Source of the DNA: Terriglobia bacterium
GTDB taxonomy: Bacteria > Acidobacteriota > Terriglobia > UBA7540
Reading direction: 5' to 3'
NCBI GenBank assembly: GCA_030040295.1
Contig: JASHTZ010000144.1
Span: 1 to 12,486 of the forward strand
DNA length: 12,486 bases
The position numbers and the translations under genes were made by a program. Below the pieces are notes generated by a model. That model saw nothing but the letters and a program-made list of their open reading frames with translations. It was not told where the DNA came from and ran no database searches. Below are positions 1-6,268 of this stretch, piece after piece (position 1 is the stretch's first letter; each line of letters opens with the position of its first letter).

Positions 1-30
1 CACTACAGGAGTCTGCGCCAGCCTGCGAGG

Positions 31-75
31 CTTTGCGCCTTGGCGTCTTTGCGTGAGGTGTTTTTCTTTTGAGTG
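31..75 (+). repeat. 45-bp dispersed repeat, copy 1
   Basis: This segment contains the motif CTTTGCGTGAGGTGTTTTTC. It matches the reverse complement of 8753-8797 at 42 of 45 positions by my count, and the similarity stops abruptly at both ends. It lies about 75 bases beyond the stop codon of the minus-strand gene ending at 150. It has no coding potential of its own. The sharp boundaries and intergenic location point to a dispersed intergenic repeat family; its function is unknown. Confidence 0.75.
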
Positions 76-119
76 AGCTTTTTCCCAACTCCTCCACAGC
101 GTCCCCGGCCGGATTCTGT

Positions 120-141
120 AGCGGCGCTCTATGAGCGTCGA
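120..141. repeat. Short hairpin repeat downstream of the 150-1202 gene
   Basis: Bases 122-129 (CGGCGCTC) pair with 133-140 (GAGCGTCG) around a TAT loop, giving eight pairs including one G-T. The hairpin sits nine bases beyond the TAG stop of the minus-strand gene. It could stabilise the 3' end or help termination, but no T-run follows it on the minus strand, so it is not a canonical intrinsic terminator. Confidence 0.45.
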
Positions 142-149
142 TATCCACC

Positions 150-1202
150 CTACGTCCCGCCGGCGGTTTGCGGCGGGTTTTGCGCGAGATTCAAAATGAT
201 CTGAAACCAAAAATTCGGCTGATAGGTGATCTGGAGCGGCGCGCCACGCAGGTCGCCCTGCATTCCGAGTAATATTTCGAATGCGTTTTTGTTGCCCGTT
301 TCCTCGCCCTGCACCACAAAATGCGCTTCCTTGAGGTGATGATAAGTGCGGTCGAGCGGCGCGCCTGCTCCGTGCAGGTTTACGTGCACCGTTTTCGCTT
401 CAACGTTGTTAACGCTCGTCAAAGTGGCCGTGTAATGGCGGGCGTTGTAAATGTAGCAGAGGGAAACGGGTGTGGGCCGGCCTGCCACTGCCGCGTCCAT
501 CAATTGCAGGACGGTGGAAAGGAATTCCCCCACGCGCGGGCACGCGCTTACCGCCGCGCCGTCCAGCCGGCGCACGCGCCGCTGAGGATTATTCTGCAAT
601 TGCTGCAAGGTGGTTCTTTCGGCCTCGGCGTATTGACGGAAATCGAAATCGGTGCTCGACATGAAGGGGACGGTGGTGGAAAGCGCGCGGCCCTCATCCA
701 CGCGGCTGATGATTCCCTCGAAAAGATGATCACCATTGGCCTTTTCCTTGGAGAGTTCCTTTTGCATGGCCATCACCGATTGCCCTTTGGACGATTTCAT
801 AAATCCGAAAAATGCGCTGGCCTGCCCCGAGCCCGTAGCGCGCAACACTTCCGTGCCCGCGCCCCAGCGATTGATAGATAGCGGAGCCTTGCTGGGATCG
901 GATCCAAAGAGAACTTGAATCATCTTCTCCGGGTCGTCTCCGGAAGCCTTCCCGATGCGCACGTACCCGCCGCCCACATCGTCTTTCCCAGTCCAGAAAA
1001 AGAGTAGGCGCAACCTGCAGGTCATCACGTAGCGATATTCGGATTCAACGTTGTCCTCGCGCCCGATCCAGCGCGCGGCTTCCTGGATGGCAGATTGATC
1101 GGAGGTGCTATCGACGGTCGGGCCGGCGGCGGAAAACGCCAGAGGCAAGGTCAGGGAGAGCATGCCCATCAGCATTCCGGGAAGCCTGAAGCGGCGCGGC
1201 AT
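150..1202 (-). CDS. Exported protein of unknown function (350 aa)
   Basis: I do not recognise a named family. The N-terminus is a typical signal peptide: basic residues 3-6 (RRFR), a hydrophobic stretch at about 10-23, and a plausible cleavage site near A25/A26, so the mature protein is probably periplasmic or secreted. No later membrane segment is obvious. The mature part has Cys at 62, 221 and 249, an aromatic stretch with a Gly triplet at about 64-80 (LLFFW, then DVGGGY), a charged Gln/Arg-rich segment at 186-213, and a C-terminal half (245-335) that reads like alternating beta strands (SLCYIYNARHY, TVHVNL, HFVVQG). The ATG is preceded by AAGGAGA, but 14 bases separate GGAG from the start and no alternative in-frame start lies closer. 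It follows glgP on the same strand, separated by a 362-base repeat-filled spacer, so co-transcription is doubtful. Coding is supported by full length, the signal peptide and the ribosome binding site. Confidence 0.8.
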   Translation of the reverse strand: MPRRFRLPGMLMGMLSLTLPLAFSAAGPTVDSTSDQSAIQEAARWIGREDNVESEYRYVMTCRLRLLFFWTGKDDVGGGYVRIGKASGDDPEKMIQVLFGSDPSKAPLSINRWGAGTEVLRATGSGQASAFFGFMKSSKGQSVMAMQKELSKEKANGDHLFEGIISRVDEGRALSTTVPFMSSTDFDFRQYAEAERTTLQQLQNNPQRRVRRLDGAAVSACPRVGEFLSTVLQLMDAAVAGRPTPVSLCYIYNARHYTATLTSVNNVEAKTVHVNLHGAGAPLDRTYHHLKEAHFVVQGEETGNKNAFEILLGMQGDLRGAPLQITYQPNFWFQIILNLAQNPPQTAGGT

Positions 1203-1215
1203 CGGTTCGAGTGTT

Positions 1216-1222
1216 TCTCCTT
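1216..1222 (-). promoter_or_regulatory. Ribosome binding site with long spacing for the 150-1202 gene
   Basis: On the minus strand this reads AAGGAGA, a strong Shine-Dalgarno match. The gap from GGAG to the ATG at 1200-1202 is 14 bases, longer than usual. Reading back in frame from the ATG through the SD I find no ATG, GTG or TTG, so the annotated ATG remains the best start. Confidence 0.55.
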
Positions 1223-1269
1223 GATTGGAAACCGGAAACTAATCATCCTCCGGGAAGGCCGGAGGCTTT

Positions 1270-1308
1270 GCGGTGGCTCACCCCTCAAAGGGGTCTGACC
1301 GCCACCGC
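1270..1308. repeat. Nested double-stem hairpin (module 1, copy A)
   Basis: The outer stem GCGGTGGC (1270-1277) pairs perfectly with GCCACCGC (1301-1308). Inside it, ACCCCT (1280-1285) pairs with AGGGGT (1289-1294) around a CAA loop. In copy B the inner stem is GGCCCCT-CAA-AGGGGCC (8271-8287). The A-T pair 1280/1294 is replaced there by the G-C pair 8272/8286, a compensatory change that preserves the stem. Confidence 0.7.
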
Positions 1309-1318
1309 CAGGAAGAAA

Positions 1319-1450
1319 CCCCTCATCCGGCCTCGTTCCTCAGCCACCTTCTCCCCAGGGGAGAAGGAAAACAATTCTTTTCCCTCTCCCCTGGGGAGAG
1401 GGTGGCTCGCATCCGGCGTTCTCATCAGCCGGGGCGAGTCGGGTGAGGGG
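1319..1450. repeat. Nested palindromes (module 2, copy A)
   Basis: The outer arms are CCCCTCATCC (1319-1328) and GGGTGAGGGG (1441-1450), with one mismatch. Inside lie two near-perfect palindromes: CCTTCTCCCC-A-GGGGAGAAGG (1347-1367) and CCCTCTCCCC-T-GGGGAGAGGG (1382-1402). The left arm of the first (1345-1356) can also pair with the right arm of the second (1393-1405), so the region can fold as two small hairpins or one long one. Confidence 0.7.
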
Positions 1451-1564
1451 TCTCTTCGGCGCGCTCTACAGGCCAGGAAAGCGTACTTCGGGAATTGCCA
1501 AGCATTTACTGCTGTCCCGGCAAAGCTGGGGGATATCCCAACGGATTCGAGTTCCCAATTCCCG

Positions 1565-4057
1565 CTACGTTGCCGCCTTCAGGGCGTGGGTGGGCACCAG
1601 ATGCCATATATCGGCCACATATTCTTTGATCGTGCGATCCGAGGAGAATTTGCCCGAGCGCGCCACGTTGAGAATCGCCATCCGGTCCCAAACTTCGGCG
1701 TTCCGGTAGGCCGTGTCGACACGCTCCTGAGTTTTGATGTAATCCCGCAAATCGGCCAGCAGCATGTAGTGGTCGCCACCCTCCAGCAGCGATTGCACGA
1801 TGGGCCTGAAGATTCCGGGCTCCATCAGGCTGAAAAAGTCCTTTTCAATCAACTGAAGGGCGCGGCGAATTTCTTCGTCGCGATTGTACACGTCGCGGGG
1901 ATTGTAGGAGGCGCGGCGCTGTTCCACTTCCTCAGCCTTCAGCCCGAAGATGAAGATGTTTTCCTCGCCGACTTCTTCGAGGATTTCCACGTTTGCGCCG
2001 TCCAGCGTCCCGATGGTCACCGCGCCATTGAGCTGCATCTTCATGTTTCCTGTGCCGGAGGCTTCCGTACCGGCCAGCGAAATCTGCTCGCTCAAATCCG
2101 CGGCGGGAATGATCTTCTGGGCGAGAGACACGCGGTAATTGGGCATGAAGACCACCTTGATTTTCCCCTCCGTCTGCGGGTCGCCGTTCACCACTTCCGC
2201 CACCTGATTAATCAGCTTGATAATCAGTTTGGCCATGAAATAGCCCGGGGCGGCTTTGGCGCCGAAGATGAATGTGCGAGGAACAACGTCAAGCCCGGGA
2301 TTCAGCTTCAGGCGGTCATAGAGCACCACGATGTAGAGAACCAGCAGCAGTTGGCGCTTGTATTCGTGCAGCCGCTTCACCTGAACATCAAAGAGCGAGT
2401 CGGGATTGACGCGAATTCCCGTTTCCAGCGCGATCAGGTGGGCCAGCGCTTCCTTGTTCTGCCGCTTGGCGGCGCGAAATTTCTTGCGGAAGGCAGGGTC
2501 CTTGGCCAGGGGCTCAAGTTTTCGCAGCTCGTCCAGGTTGGTAATCCACTTGCGGCCGATGGACTCCGTAATCAAATTGGAAAGCGGCGGGTTGGCGTTC
2601 AGCAGCCAGCGCCGCGGGGTGATGCCGTTGGTTTTGTTGTTGAATTTTTCCGGCCACATTTCCGCAAAATCGCGCAGCACTTCTTTTTTCAGAAGCTCGG
2701 TGTGAAGCCTGGCAACGCCGTTCACCGAGCACGACCCCACCGTGGCCAGGTGCGCCATGCGAACGTACCTTTCTCCGCTCTCATCGATGATGCTCATGCG
2801 GCGCAGGCGCGCGTCATCGGTGTGCCAGCGGGTGGCCACCTCGCGCAAAAAGCGCGCGTTAATCTCGTAAATGATCTGCAAATGCCGGGGAAGCAATCGC
2901 TCAAACATCCTGACCGGCCATTTTTCCAGCGCCTCGGGCAGGATGGTGTGGTTGGTGTAACCCACCGAGGCGGTGGTGATTCGCCACGCCTGGTCCCAGC
3001 CCAGCCCTTCGCGGTCCATCAGCAGACGCATCAGCTCCGGAATGACCAGCGATGGATGCGTGTCATTGAGTTGAATAAACGCCTTGCTGGGAAATGAATT
3101 CCAATCGAGGTTGTCCTTCTTATAGCGCCGCAGAATGTCCTGAAGCGAGCAGGAGACGAAGAAGTATTGTTGTTTCAGGCGCAGCTCTTTACCCTCGAAA
3201 ATGTTGTCATTGGGGTAGAGAACCTTGGTGAGATTCTCCGCCAGGACTTTGTTGGCCACCGCGTCCACGTAAGAGCCGCGATTGAAGTCATCCAGGTCGA
3301 ATTCCTCCGCCGCCTTGGCGCTCCACAGTCGCAGCGTATTCACCGTGTGAGCGCCAAAGCCCACCATGGGAAGGTCATAAGGCATTCCCACCACGGTTTT
3401 GGTGTCAACCCAATGCCACTCGGTCCCCTCCGGCCCCTTGCGGGTTTCCACACGGCCTTCAAATTGAACTTGAAACGAATACTCGGGATGGGCGATTTCC
3501 CACGGGTAGCCGAGCTTCAGCCAGTCGTCCGGAACCTCCACCTGATAGCCGTTTACGATGCGTTGATTGAAGATGCCGAAATCATAGCGCAGGCCGTAAC
3601 CGACGGAGGGCAGATTGAGCGTGGCGAGCGAATCCATGAAGCAAGCCGCCAACCGCCCCAGCCCGCCGTTGCCCAGGCCCGCGTCAGGTTCTTGCGCCAG
3701 CAACTCCTCCCATCCGATGCCGATTTCCTCGATGGCCTGGCGGCAGGCGTCTTCGAGAAGCAGGCTCATGACGTTGTGCTCAAACGATTGGCCAATCAGA
3801 AATTCCAGCGACAGGTAGTAGACCCTTTTCACATTCTCGCGATGGTGCGTCTGCTGGGTGGCAATCCAACGCTCAATCAGGCGGTCGCGCACGGCCAGCG
3901 CAAAGGCATAGTAGCGGTCGCGGGTGGTGGCGCTGTACCGGTCCTTGGCCAGGGTCCGGCGCAGATGGTGCATGAAGGCTGCACGCAGTTCTTTCACTGA
4001 TCTCGGGTCCGCTTCCACAGTAGCCGCAGTAACCGGAACATCGGTCTCGAATTCCAT
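1565..4057 (-). CDS. glgP: Glycogen/starch/maltodextrin phosphorylase (830 aa)
   Basis: This PLP-dependent enzyme (GT35 family) cleaves alpha-1,4-glucan ends with phosphate to give glucose-1-phosphate in the cytoplasm. Length is normal for bacterial members (roughly 800-840 aa). Family landmarks are in order: YYLSLEFLIGQ (80-90), the glycine-rich GLGNGGLGRLAACFMDS block (127-143), QLNDTHP (329-335), NHTILPEALEKW (369-380), NKTNGITPRRWL (474-485), QVKRLHEYKRQ (559-569) and, near the C-terminus, EASGTGNMKMQLNGA (665-679), in which K673 is the expected PLP-binding lysine. The start is an ATG preceded by AAGGGAG four bases upstream. The N-terminal regulatory phosphorylation segment of animal enzymes is absent, as in other bacterial members. 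The partner phosphoglucomutase lies 2.2 kb upstream on the same strand, beyond an oppositely oriented cassette. All signature blocks are intact; identification is secure, though glycogen cannot be separated from maltodextrin as preferred substrate. Confidence 0.97.
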   Translation of the reverse strand: MEFETDVPVTAATVEADPRSVKELRAAFMHHLRRTLAKDRYSATTRDRYYAFALAVRDRLIERWIATQQTHHRENVKRVYYLSLEFLIGQSFEHNVMSLLLEDACRQAIEEIGIGWEELLAQEPDAGLGNGGLGRLAACFMDSLATLNLPSVGYGLRYDFGIFNQRIVNGYQVEVPDDWLKLGYPWEIAHPEYSFQVQFEGRVETRKGPEGTEWHWVDTKTVVGMPYDLPMVGFGAHTVNTLRLWSAKAAEEFDLDDFNRGSYVDAVANKVLAENLTKVLYPNDNIFEGKELRLKQQYFFVSCSLQDILRRYKKDNLDWNSFPSKAFIQLNDTHPSLVIPELMRLLMDREGLGWDQAWRITTASVGYTNHTILPEALEKWPVRMFERLLPRHLQIIYEINARFLREVATRWHTDDARLRRMSIIDESGERYVRMAHLATVGSCSVNGVARLHTELLKKEVLRDFAEMWPEKFNNKTNGITPRRWLLNANPPLSNLITESIGRKWITNLDELRKLEPLAKDPAFRKKFRAAKRQNKEALAHLIALETGIRVNPDSLFDVQVKRLHEYKRQLLLVLYIVVLYDRLKLNPGLDVVPRTFIFGAKAAPGYFMAKLIIKLINQVAEVVNGDPQTEGKIKVVFMPNYRVSLAQKIIPAADLSEQISLAGTEASGTGNMKMQLNGAVTIGTLDGANVEILEEVGEENIFIFGLKAEEVEQRRASYNPRDVYNRDEEIRRALQLIEKDFFSLMEPGIFRPIVQSLLEGGDHYMLLADLRDYIKTQERVDTAYRNAEVWDRMAILNVARSGKFSSDRTIKEYVADIWHLVPTHALKAAT

Positions 4058-4100
4058 ATCGCTCCCTTAAGGGCCGCTTTTGCGTTCGCCCTCGTGCGCG

Positions 4101-4130
4101 ATTATCCCTCTTAAGAACCCAATAGTCCAA
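4101..4130 (-). promoter_or_regulatory. Candidate promoter for glgP
   Basis: On the minus strand, GATAAT (4101-4106) is a good -10 match, with TTGGAC (4125-4130) 18 bases upstream as a weak -35. It lies 43 bases before the glgP start codon. The -35 keeps only TTG of the consensus, so this is tentative. Confidence 0.35.
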
Positions 4131-4170
4131 CTGAGGGGAGGCTCCGGAATCCGGGATCTAGAGTCGTGTG

Positions 4171-4211
4171 GAGCGCCGGCCATCCCAGACCCGCAGGGCC
4201 GGCCCTCGCTC
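4171..4211. repeat. Imperfect inverted repeat in the glgP/FkbM divergent spacer
   Basis: GAGCGCCGGCC (4171-4181) pairs with 4197-4211: GGCCGG matches CCGGCC and CGCTC matches GAGCG, with CCCT (4203-4206) as a bulge. The right part also contains the 12-base palindrome AGGGCCGGCCCT (4195-4206). The repeat lies between the divergent starts of glgP and the methyltransferase gene, so it could be an operator or a structural element; nothing in the sequence decides which. Confidence 0.35.
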
Positions 4212-4316
4212 GGAGTTCCAAGGGCTGTCGGGTCAATACGTTGTATTGTATACGGGCTTTAACCGATTGTAGAAATCGCCCACGCACGGTTAATTTGCCC
4301 ATGGTAAGGATTCAGA

Positions 4317-5228
4317 ATGAGTTTCGCGACAGCCATAATATCTAAGTTTGAGAATGCCATTCGGGAAGCTCGGGCTCACTTTAAGCTCTTCGGGATTCAT
4401 GGTCTTTTTCTGGTAATCAAGTCTCGTTTGCTCAGGAAGCGCACCCAAGTCAAATTGAACGTGCCCGGGTTCAGCCACCCGCTGCACTTACGATTAAGGA
4501 CTTCCGACGTGAGGCTGTTTTCCACGATTTTAATGGATTCCCAGTATGCCTGTGGGGACCGCACGACCCCCAAAGTCATTGTTGATGGCGGGGCCAACAT
4601 CGGTCTAACCTCGGTGTGGTATGCAAACCAGTATCCCCAGGCACGGATATTCGCGATCGAGCCTGAGCCCTCCAATTTTGAAATGCTCAGGCAGAATACA
4701 ACCCCCTACACCAACATAACCCCGATTCGCGCAGCCATTTGGAAGGAAGACTGCGAACTCAACATGTTTGACCCCGATGGTGGTGTTTGGGGTTTCTGGG
4801 GATTTCGCATCGCTCCGCCCGATGCTCAAGGAGCGTCCCCCGGCCGGCGCTGGACCGTCCCGGGCGTTACGATCAGCAGCGTGATGAAGGACAACGGCAT
4901 TGACTTCATTGACCTCCTCAAGCTCGATGTCGAGGGGGCTGAAAAGGAATTGTTCGAAAACTCTACAGCCTGGATCAATCGCGTAGGCTCGATAGCTGTT
5001 GAAACCCACGACTGGTTTAAGCAGGGATGCCGTGACTCGATGCTTGCTGCCACAAAGGGCTTTGGCACGAGATGGGAGCGGGGCGAAATCACCTTCATTC
5101 AGAGGTCGAATCCAGCCGGAGAAGGTTTCCCAACACGGGGCTTGACTGAAGTCGTATGTTCCCATTCCACCCCGAGATTACCTTTGAAAATCCGGGAATG
5201 CCAGCCAGTTTACAAGAACGAAATGTAA
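4317..5228 (+). CDS. FkbM-family SAM-dependent methyltransferase (303 aa)
   Basis: This is probably a Rossmann-fold methyltransferase of the FkbM family, whose members mostly O-methylate sugars or other secondary-metabolite and surface-glycan hydroxyls. SAM motif I is VIVDGGANIGLTS (87-99). It is followed by the acidic end of strand 2, IFAIEPEPSNF (111-121), the usual spacing for ribose binding. The FkbM hallmark DLLKLDVEGAEKELF is at 199-213, with a following ETHDWF at 229-234. There is no signal peptide or membrane segment, so it is cytoplasmic. The start is supported by TAAGGA ending six bases before the ATG. The stop lies 30 bases before the next gene on the same strand, suggesting one transcript. 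Codons such as consecutive ATA near the start differ from the GC-ending codons of glgP and pgm, consistent with a different origin. The substrate cannot be inferred. Confidence 0.9.
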   Translation: MSFATAIISKFENAIREARAHFKLFGIHGLFLVIKSRLLRKRTQVKLNVPGFSHPLHLRLRTSDVRLFSTILMDSQYACGDRTTPKVIVDGGANIGLTSVWYANQYPQARIFAIEPEPSNFEMLRQNTTPYTNITPIRAAIWKEDCELNMFDPDGGVWGFWGFRIAPPDAQGASPGRRWTVPGVTISSVMKDNGIDFIDLLKLDVEGAEKELFENSTAWINRVGSIAVETHDWFKQGCRDSMLAATKGFGTRWERGEITFIQRSNPAGEGFPTRGLTEVVCSHSTPRLPLKIRECQPVYKNEM

Positions 5229-5258
5229 TTACCGGGCCGAGATCAAGAGGAGTGATCC

Positions 5259-5996
5259 ATGAAAAAAACATGCCTTGCGTTCATGATAATTGCGTTTCTC
5301 GCGCCAAGCGCTTTTGCGAGTGTGGGGGGAATTATTCAAGGTGGAAATCCTCCAAGCACCACAGTACTATTGGCACCCTGCGGGTCAACAGGAACACTCT
5401 ACACTAACCTGACAAAAGGAAACATGCAGATTGAATTGAGCCTCACCAACTCCGGGGCTTGCAGCATGTCGTTTTCTTGGACCGATGCGGAGGGACAGGC
5501 ACAGAGCATCGACATTGATTCTAACGCGTCCACAGTCTTTTCCACTTCGTTACGGGCAGGAGGTGAATTGTCATGGGCTTCCCCCACAAGTGCAGGCCCC
5601 GTAACAATCCTCTGGGAACTCGAGCAACCGCCATCGCAGAGCGTCGGCGTTCCGTCCGGGTTCAATCCCGACCAGTTGCTGGGAACACCGTGCGGGTCGA
5701 TGGGTACTCTCTATAAGAACCTGACACGGTCTTCCATCACGATAAACCTGGGCATGACAAATTCGTATGATTGTGAGTTCGCTCTCTCATGGACAGACAC
5801 TGCCGGCCGCGCCCAAAAGATAGATCTCGGATTGGGTAGTTCGCAGGGCTTCTCGACCACTTTACCGCCAAGCGGCGTAATCACATGGACTGCGGGAAGC
5901 GGCTCTGGCCCTATATCCGCGGGATGGCGGCTTGAGCGAGTCGTCAGCACCCTCTCCAACGAGCAGTTTGAGGAGAAGGGAAAGGGAAACTGGTGA
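5259..5996 (+). CDS. Secreted two-repeat protein of unknown function (245 aa)
   Basis: I do not recognise a family. Residues 1-20 form a clear signal peptide (MKK, hydrophobic core, AFA before S21), so the protein is exported. The mature part consists of two tandem repeats of about 88 residues, roughly 37-124 and 141-228, joined by a Pro/Ser-rich linker. Each repeat carries PCGS-x-GTLY-x-NLT at its start, then LTNS or MTNS followed by a second Cys, a SWTD-x-xG-x-AQ-x-ID block, and an SGP/AGP then W-x-LE block near its end. The Cys spacing is identical (C41-C68 and C145-C172, 27 residues apart), which suggests one disulfide per domain. The pattern of short alternating hydrophobic stretches suggests beta-sandwich domains. 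A strong AAGAGGAG lies six bases before the ATG. It follows the FkbM methyltransferase by 30 bases and is probably co-transcribed, perhaps acting at the cell surface; this is inference. Confidence 0.85.
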   Translation: MKKTCLAFMIIAFLAPSAFASVGGIIQGGNPPSTTVLLAPCGSTGTLYTNLTKGNMQIELSLTNSGACSMSFSWTDAEGQAQSIDIDSNASTVFSTSLRAGGELSWASPTSAGPVTILWELEQPPSQSVGVPSGFNPDQLLGTPCGSMGTLYKNLTRSSITINLGMTNSYDCEFALSWTDTAGRAQKIDLGLGSSQGFSTTLPPSGVITWTAGSGSGPISAGWRLERVVSTLSNEQFEEKGKGNW

Positions 5997-6028
5997 CGGA
6001 AAGCTTCTCCGGTTTTCCTTCCGTCCCG

Positions 6029-6051
6029 CGCGCCCTGCTTCCCTGGGCGCG
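6029..6051 (+). terminator. GC-rich hairpin after the FkbM cassette
   Basis: CGCGCCC (6029-6035) pairs with GGGCGCG (6045-6051) around a nine-base loop, 32 bases beyond the stop of the secreted-protein gene. No T-run follows, so it is not a canonical intrinsic terminator. It lies between converging genes, where a transcript barrier would be expected. Confidence 0.3.
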
Positions 6052-6250
6052 GCCAGAACGGTTTCCGCAATTTAAGAGGCCCACGCCGCGGGCAAGTACC
6101 ATTTACATTTTCCTCTCCATGGATACTGCGCCGGGGTTGAGCATTACCGCACTTGCGGCATGGCCATCTCCGGTTTCAGGACTCCGATTCCCGATCTGAC
6201 CGGGATGAATTCGGACCTGCCATGCGCACCGGCAGGACGTCCGTGCCACA

Positions 6251-6267
6251 GCGGGCAAGATGCCCGC
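6251..6267 (-). repeat. Hairpin directly after the pgm stop codon
   Basis: GCGGGCA-AGA-TGCCCGC forms a perfect seven-pair stem starting one base beyond the TAG of the minus-strand pgm gene. There is no T-run on the minus strand. It resembles short intergenic palindromes of GC-rich genomes and may stabilise the mRNA end or assist termination. Confidence 0.45.
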
Positions 6268-6268
6268 A

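Larger units (their letters stand above)
1241..1542 (+). repeat. Composite palindromic repeat, copy A
   Basis: Three palindromic modules follow one another here. Module 1 (1241-1318) contains the hairpin ACCCCT-CAA-AGGGGT (1280-1294) nested inside an outer stem 1270-1277/1301-1308. Module 2 (1319-1450) is a nested inverted repeat. Module 3 (1491-1542) contains CCCGGC-AAA-GCTGGG (1516-1530). The same modules occur in the same order and orientation at 8233-8480. The unit fills the spacer between the end of glgP and the start of the 150-1202 gene. The architecture resembles REP/BIME-type intergenic repeats. It may protect the glgP 3' end or reduce read-through, but that is inference. Confidence 0.75.

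Noticed and set aside
321..881. 186-codon plus-strand frame opposite the exported-protein gene
   Set aside because: The minus-strand frame has a signal peptide, a Shine-Dalgarno and greater length; this one has none of these.
1241..1542. CRISPR array or insertion sequence explanation for the repeats
   Set aside because: Repeats are not regularly spaced, there are no unique spacers, no cas genes, and no transposase or terminal inverted repeats enclosing a gene.
1211..3097. 628-codon open frame on the plus strand across the composite repeat and opposite glgP
   Set aside because: It is antisense to a secure glgP gene, runs through palindromic repeats, has no ribosome binding site and no recognisable motifs. 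Long antisense frames are expected opposite GC-rich coding sequence.
3167..4000. 277-codon plus-strand frame opposite the N-terminal half of glgP
   Set aside because: It is a shadow of glgP, with His/Gln/Arg-rich composition typical of antisense translation and no motifs.
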